DNA from: Paraphotobacterium marinum
GTDB lineage: Bacteria > Pseudomonadota > Gammaproteobacteria > Enterobacterales > Vibrionaceae
Direction of reading: 5' to 3'
Length of the DNA stretch: 64,000 nucleotides
Assembly (NCBI RefSeq): GCF_002216855.1
Contig: NZ_CP022356.1
Location: forward strand, 930,001 to 994,000
The notes beneath the pieces were generated by a model. That model made no database searches, was not told the origin of the DNA, and worked only from the letters and a program-made list of their open reading frames with translations. Each line of letters starts with the position of its first letter. Within the stretch, counting starts at the first letter, position 1. The position numbers and the translations under genes are program-made. This document shows, piece after piece, positions 62,738 to 64,000 of the stretch.

Positions 62738-63763
62738 CTAAAAACTATAACCGATTCCGAAAAATCCGCCTAGAGATGAATATTCATAAAAATCTATATT
62801 TGAACTATTGTACTTATAATCTAAATTAACTGAACCAAACAATTTTTTTACGCCAAAAAGATTTGGATATGTATAGTTTAAGTTTATGCCATATGTATTA
62901 TCTTTTTCTTTTTTGTTAGGTAAGTTAACCACATCAATTTTGTCATCATAATTTGTTGAAGCATACATAATTGTTGATGCAATAGTACCTGAAGCAAAGT
63001 TTGTTCCAAGTGTGGCATTCAGGGCATATCTGTTGAAACTTCTAGCACTGCCATCAGCATTATTTTTTGTATAATTCCCACCAACTCTGAAGGTTAAATC
63101 TTCGTTTAGTTTTGTAAGGTACGATAGTTCGGTGTAATAAAAGTTCGAATCTCTTGACATTATGGATGGATTTGGTGATTGTTCTTTATCTACATCTCTT
63201 TTACCCGCAATGAAGGTTATACCAATACCTGAATTATAAATATTATCTAATTTTCCAGTAATGCCTTTGTAAGTATCATCTGTTTTACTTCTATCTTGGC
63301 CTGTAAGAAATGGATTTTTCCATGTTTTGTAAATACTAAACGAATCAAATACGCTGATTTGAGCAACTGTTTTATTATCAAAAATGTGCCTATATCCAAG
63401 TTCAGGAGCAGCTATTCGACCCAAATAATAATTTTCTCTCGTTACACCAAAAAAAATCTGATCTTGTAAAGAATTAAAAGTATACGTTAAGTTAACAAGC
63501 GGTAATAAATTAAATTCAGTGTGAGAATTTCCCTTGTTATTCTGGCCATCCCACATTTTGTTATCATCATCAGTACTAAACTGATCATCGGTGTGGTTAA
63601 ATCCAATTGCTGCAATTGCGGCTCCCGCAAAACCTGGTTCGGCAGCAAGTTTTCCTGTTGATGCTTGCTGAGCTAACACGTTCCCTGAAACACTAAAGAT
63701 TAGAAGGGCAGAAGCTAATTTAGATAATTTATTTAGGTTAGATTCCATTTTTATATTTTTCAT
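62738..63763 (-). CDS. DUF2860 outer-membrane beta-barrel protein
   Basis: 341 residues. Signal peptide (about residues 1-31, ending NVLAQQ), then AAEPGFAGAAIAAIGFNHTD, alternating amphipathic strands and a C-terminal GGFFGIGYSF with terminal Phe, the outer-membrane barrel signature. The EPGFxG opening and NPFLTGQDRSKTDDT segment resemble DUF2860 proteins common in Vibrio and Photobacterium. Function unknown, perhaps a porin-like channel. ATG 63763 has TGGAAAA upstream. Beyond it (63764-64000) only AT-rich sequence is seen. Confidence 0.75.
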   Translation of the reverse strand: MKNIKMESNLNKLSKLASALLIFSVSGNVLAQQASTGKLAAEPGFAGAAIAAIGFNHTDDQFSTDDDNKMWDGQNNKGNSHTEFNLLPLVNLTYTFNSLQDQIFFGVTRENYYLGRIAAPELGYRHIFDNKTVAQISVFDSFSIYKTWKNPFLTGQDRSKTDDTYKGITGKLDNIYNSGIGITFIAGKRDVDKEQSPNPSIMSRDSNFYYTELSYLTKLNEDLTFRVGGNYTKNNADGSARSFNRYALNATLGTNFASGTIASTIMYASTNYDDKIDVVNLPNKKEKDNTYGINLNYTYPNLFGVKKLFGSVNLDYKYNSSNIDFYEYSSLGGFFGIGYSF

Positions 63764-64000
63764 TTAATTTTCCATGTCAATTGATTGATAATAATAGTAG
63801 ATTTTTACAACATAATTTTCCAATTATGGTTGAATTATATGTTAAACTTTGGGGCTAATGTCAATTATTTATTTCTTTATTCAGCTTATATTCAATTTCA
63901 TCGAAAATGAGTGAAAAATATTTTTGATTAAAATAAAAGCAGTTGATTTTTATTTGTAAAAATTATCTTTATTTTTTTTAAAATTATGGCAATATATATA

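Overview
The window is AT-rich (about 30% GC by eye) and looks like part of the second chromosome of a member of the Vibrionaceae. The strongest evidence is the 48.3-57.3 kb block: ParB2, ParA2, an intergenic region packed with GATC-containing iterons, a DnaA box, six TGATCA motifs at 22-23 bp intervals, and the Vibrionaceae-specific chromosome II initiator RctB. Sites matching the Vibrio parS2 consensus TTTACAnTGTAAA are also present, ten of them in one tandem array. The 16S rRNA text, the spacer tRNA set (Glu, Lys, Val, Ala), the phaBAPC operon, DUF2860 and YaiL proteins fit the same family. The low GC, broken genes and gene remnants would suit a host-restricted or reducing lineage (Ca. Photodesmus is a known AT-rich case), but I cannot name the species.

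Layout. 0-8.1 kb: 3' half of an aryl-polyene (APE) pigment cluster (acyltransferase, thioesterase, LolA-like protein, MMPL exporter, DUF3261 lipoprotein, two ketosynthases, dehydratase, ketoreductase), converging on an L,D-transpeptidase gene (8.1-9.65 kb). 9.7-15.2 kb: a complete rRNA operon on the minus strand with four spacer tRNAs. 15.3-19.5 kb: polyhydroxybutyrate synthesis (phaB-phaA-phaP-phaC). 19.7-25.4 kb: an RND efflux pump with its adaptor, and a short trimeric autotransporter-like protein. 25.4-27.9 kb: GST-like, KfrA-like, YaiL and small hypothetical proteins. 28-31.6 kb: polyphosphate kinase and exopolyphosphatase, both frameshifted. 31.6-36.4 kb: GalR, galTKM and an ArsC-like gene, with a perfect Gal operator before galT. 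36.5-43.3 kb: esterase, Ogt, MerR regulator, M17 aminopeptidase, 2-oxoacid decarboxylase, thermonuclease, a nitroreductase remnant and tRNA-Ser. 43.5-50.6 kb: broken putA, pdxH, the parS2 array and tmcA. 50.6-57.3 kb: parB2-parA2-oriCII-rctB. 57.4-60.8 kb: an EmrAB-type drug pump with a tandem duplication at its 3' end and a truncated LysR gene. 60.9-63.8 kb: small secreted protein, transaldolase, cold-shock protein and a DUF2860 outer-membrane protein.

Two things stand out. (1) The segregation and replication signals are expanded: a tandem 10 x 17 bp parS2 array, and about 18 units of a 44-45 bp iteron carrying an RctB-type ATGATCAAG core, next to a conventional oriCII core. (2) Eight genes (apeN, ldtD, ppk, ppx, putA, tmcA, rctB, emrA) are interrupted by single-base losses, nearly all in A or T runs, with otherwise conserved protein on both sides. 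One of them, rctB, should be essential. That points to homopolymer sequencing error, or to poly(A)/(T) slippage that is rescued during expression, more than to ordinary gene decay. True remnants (nitroreductase, LysR, and possibly the PutA tail) exist alongside.
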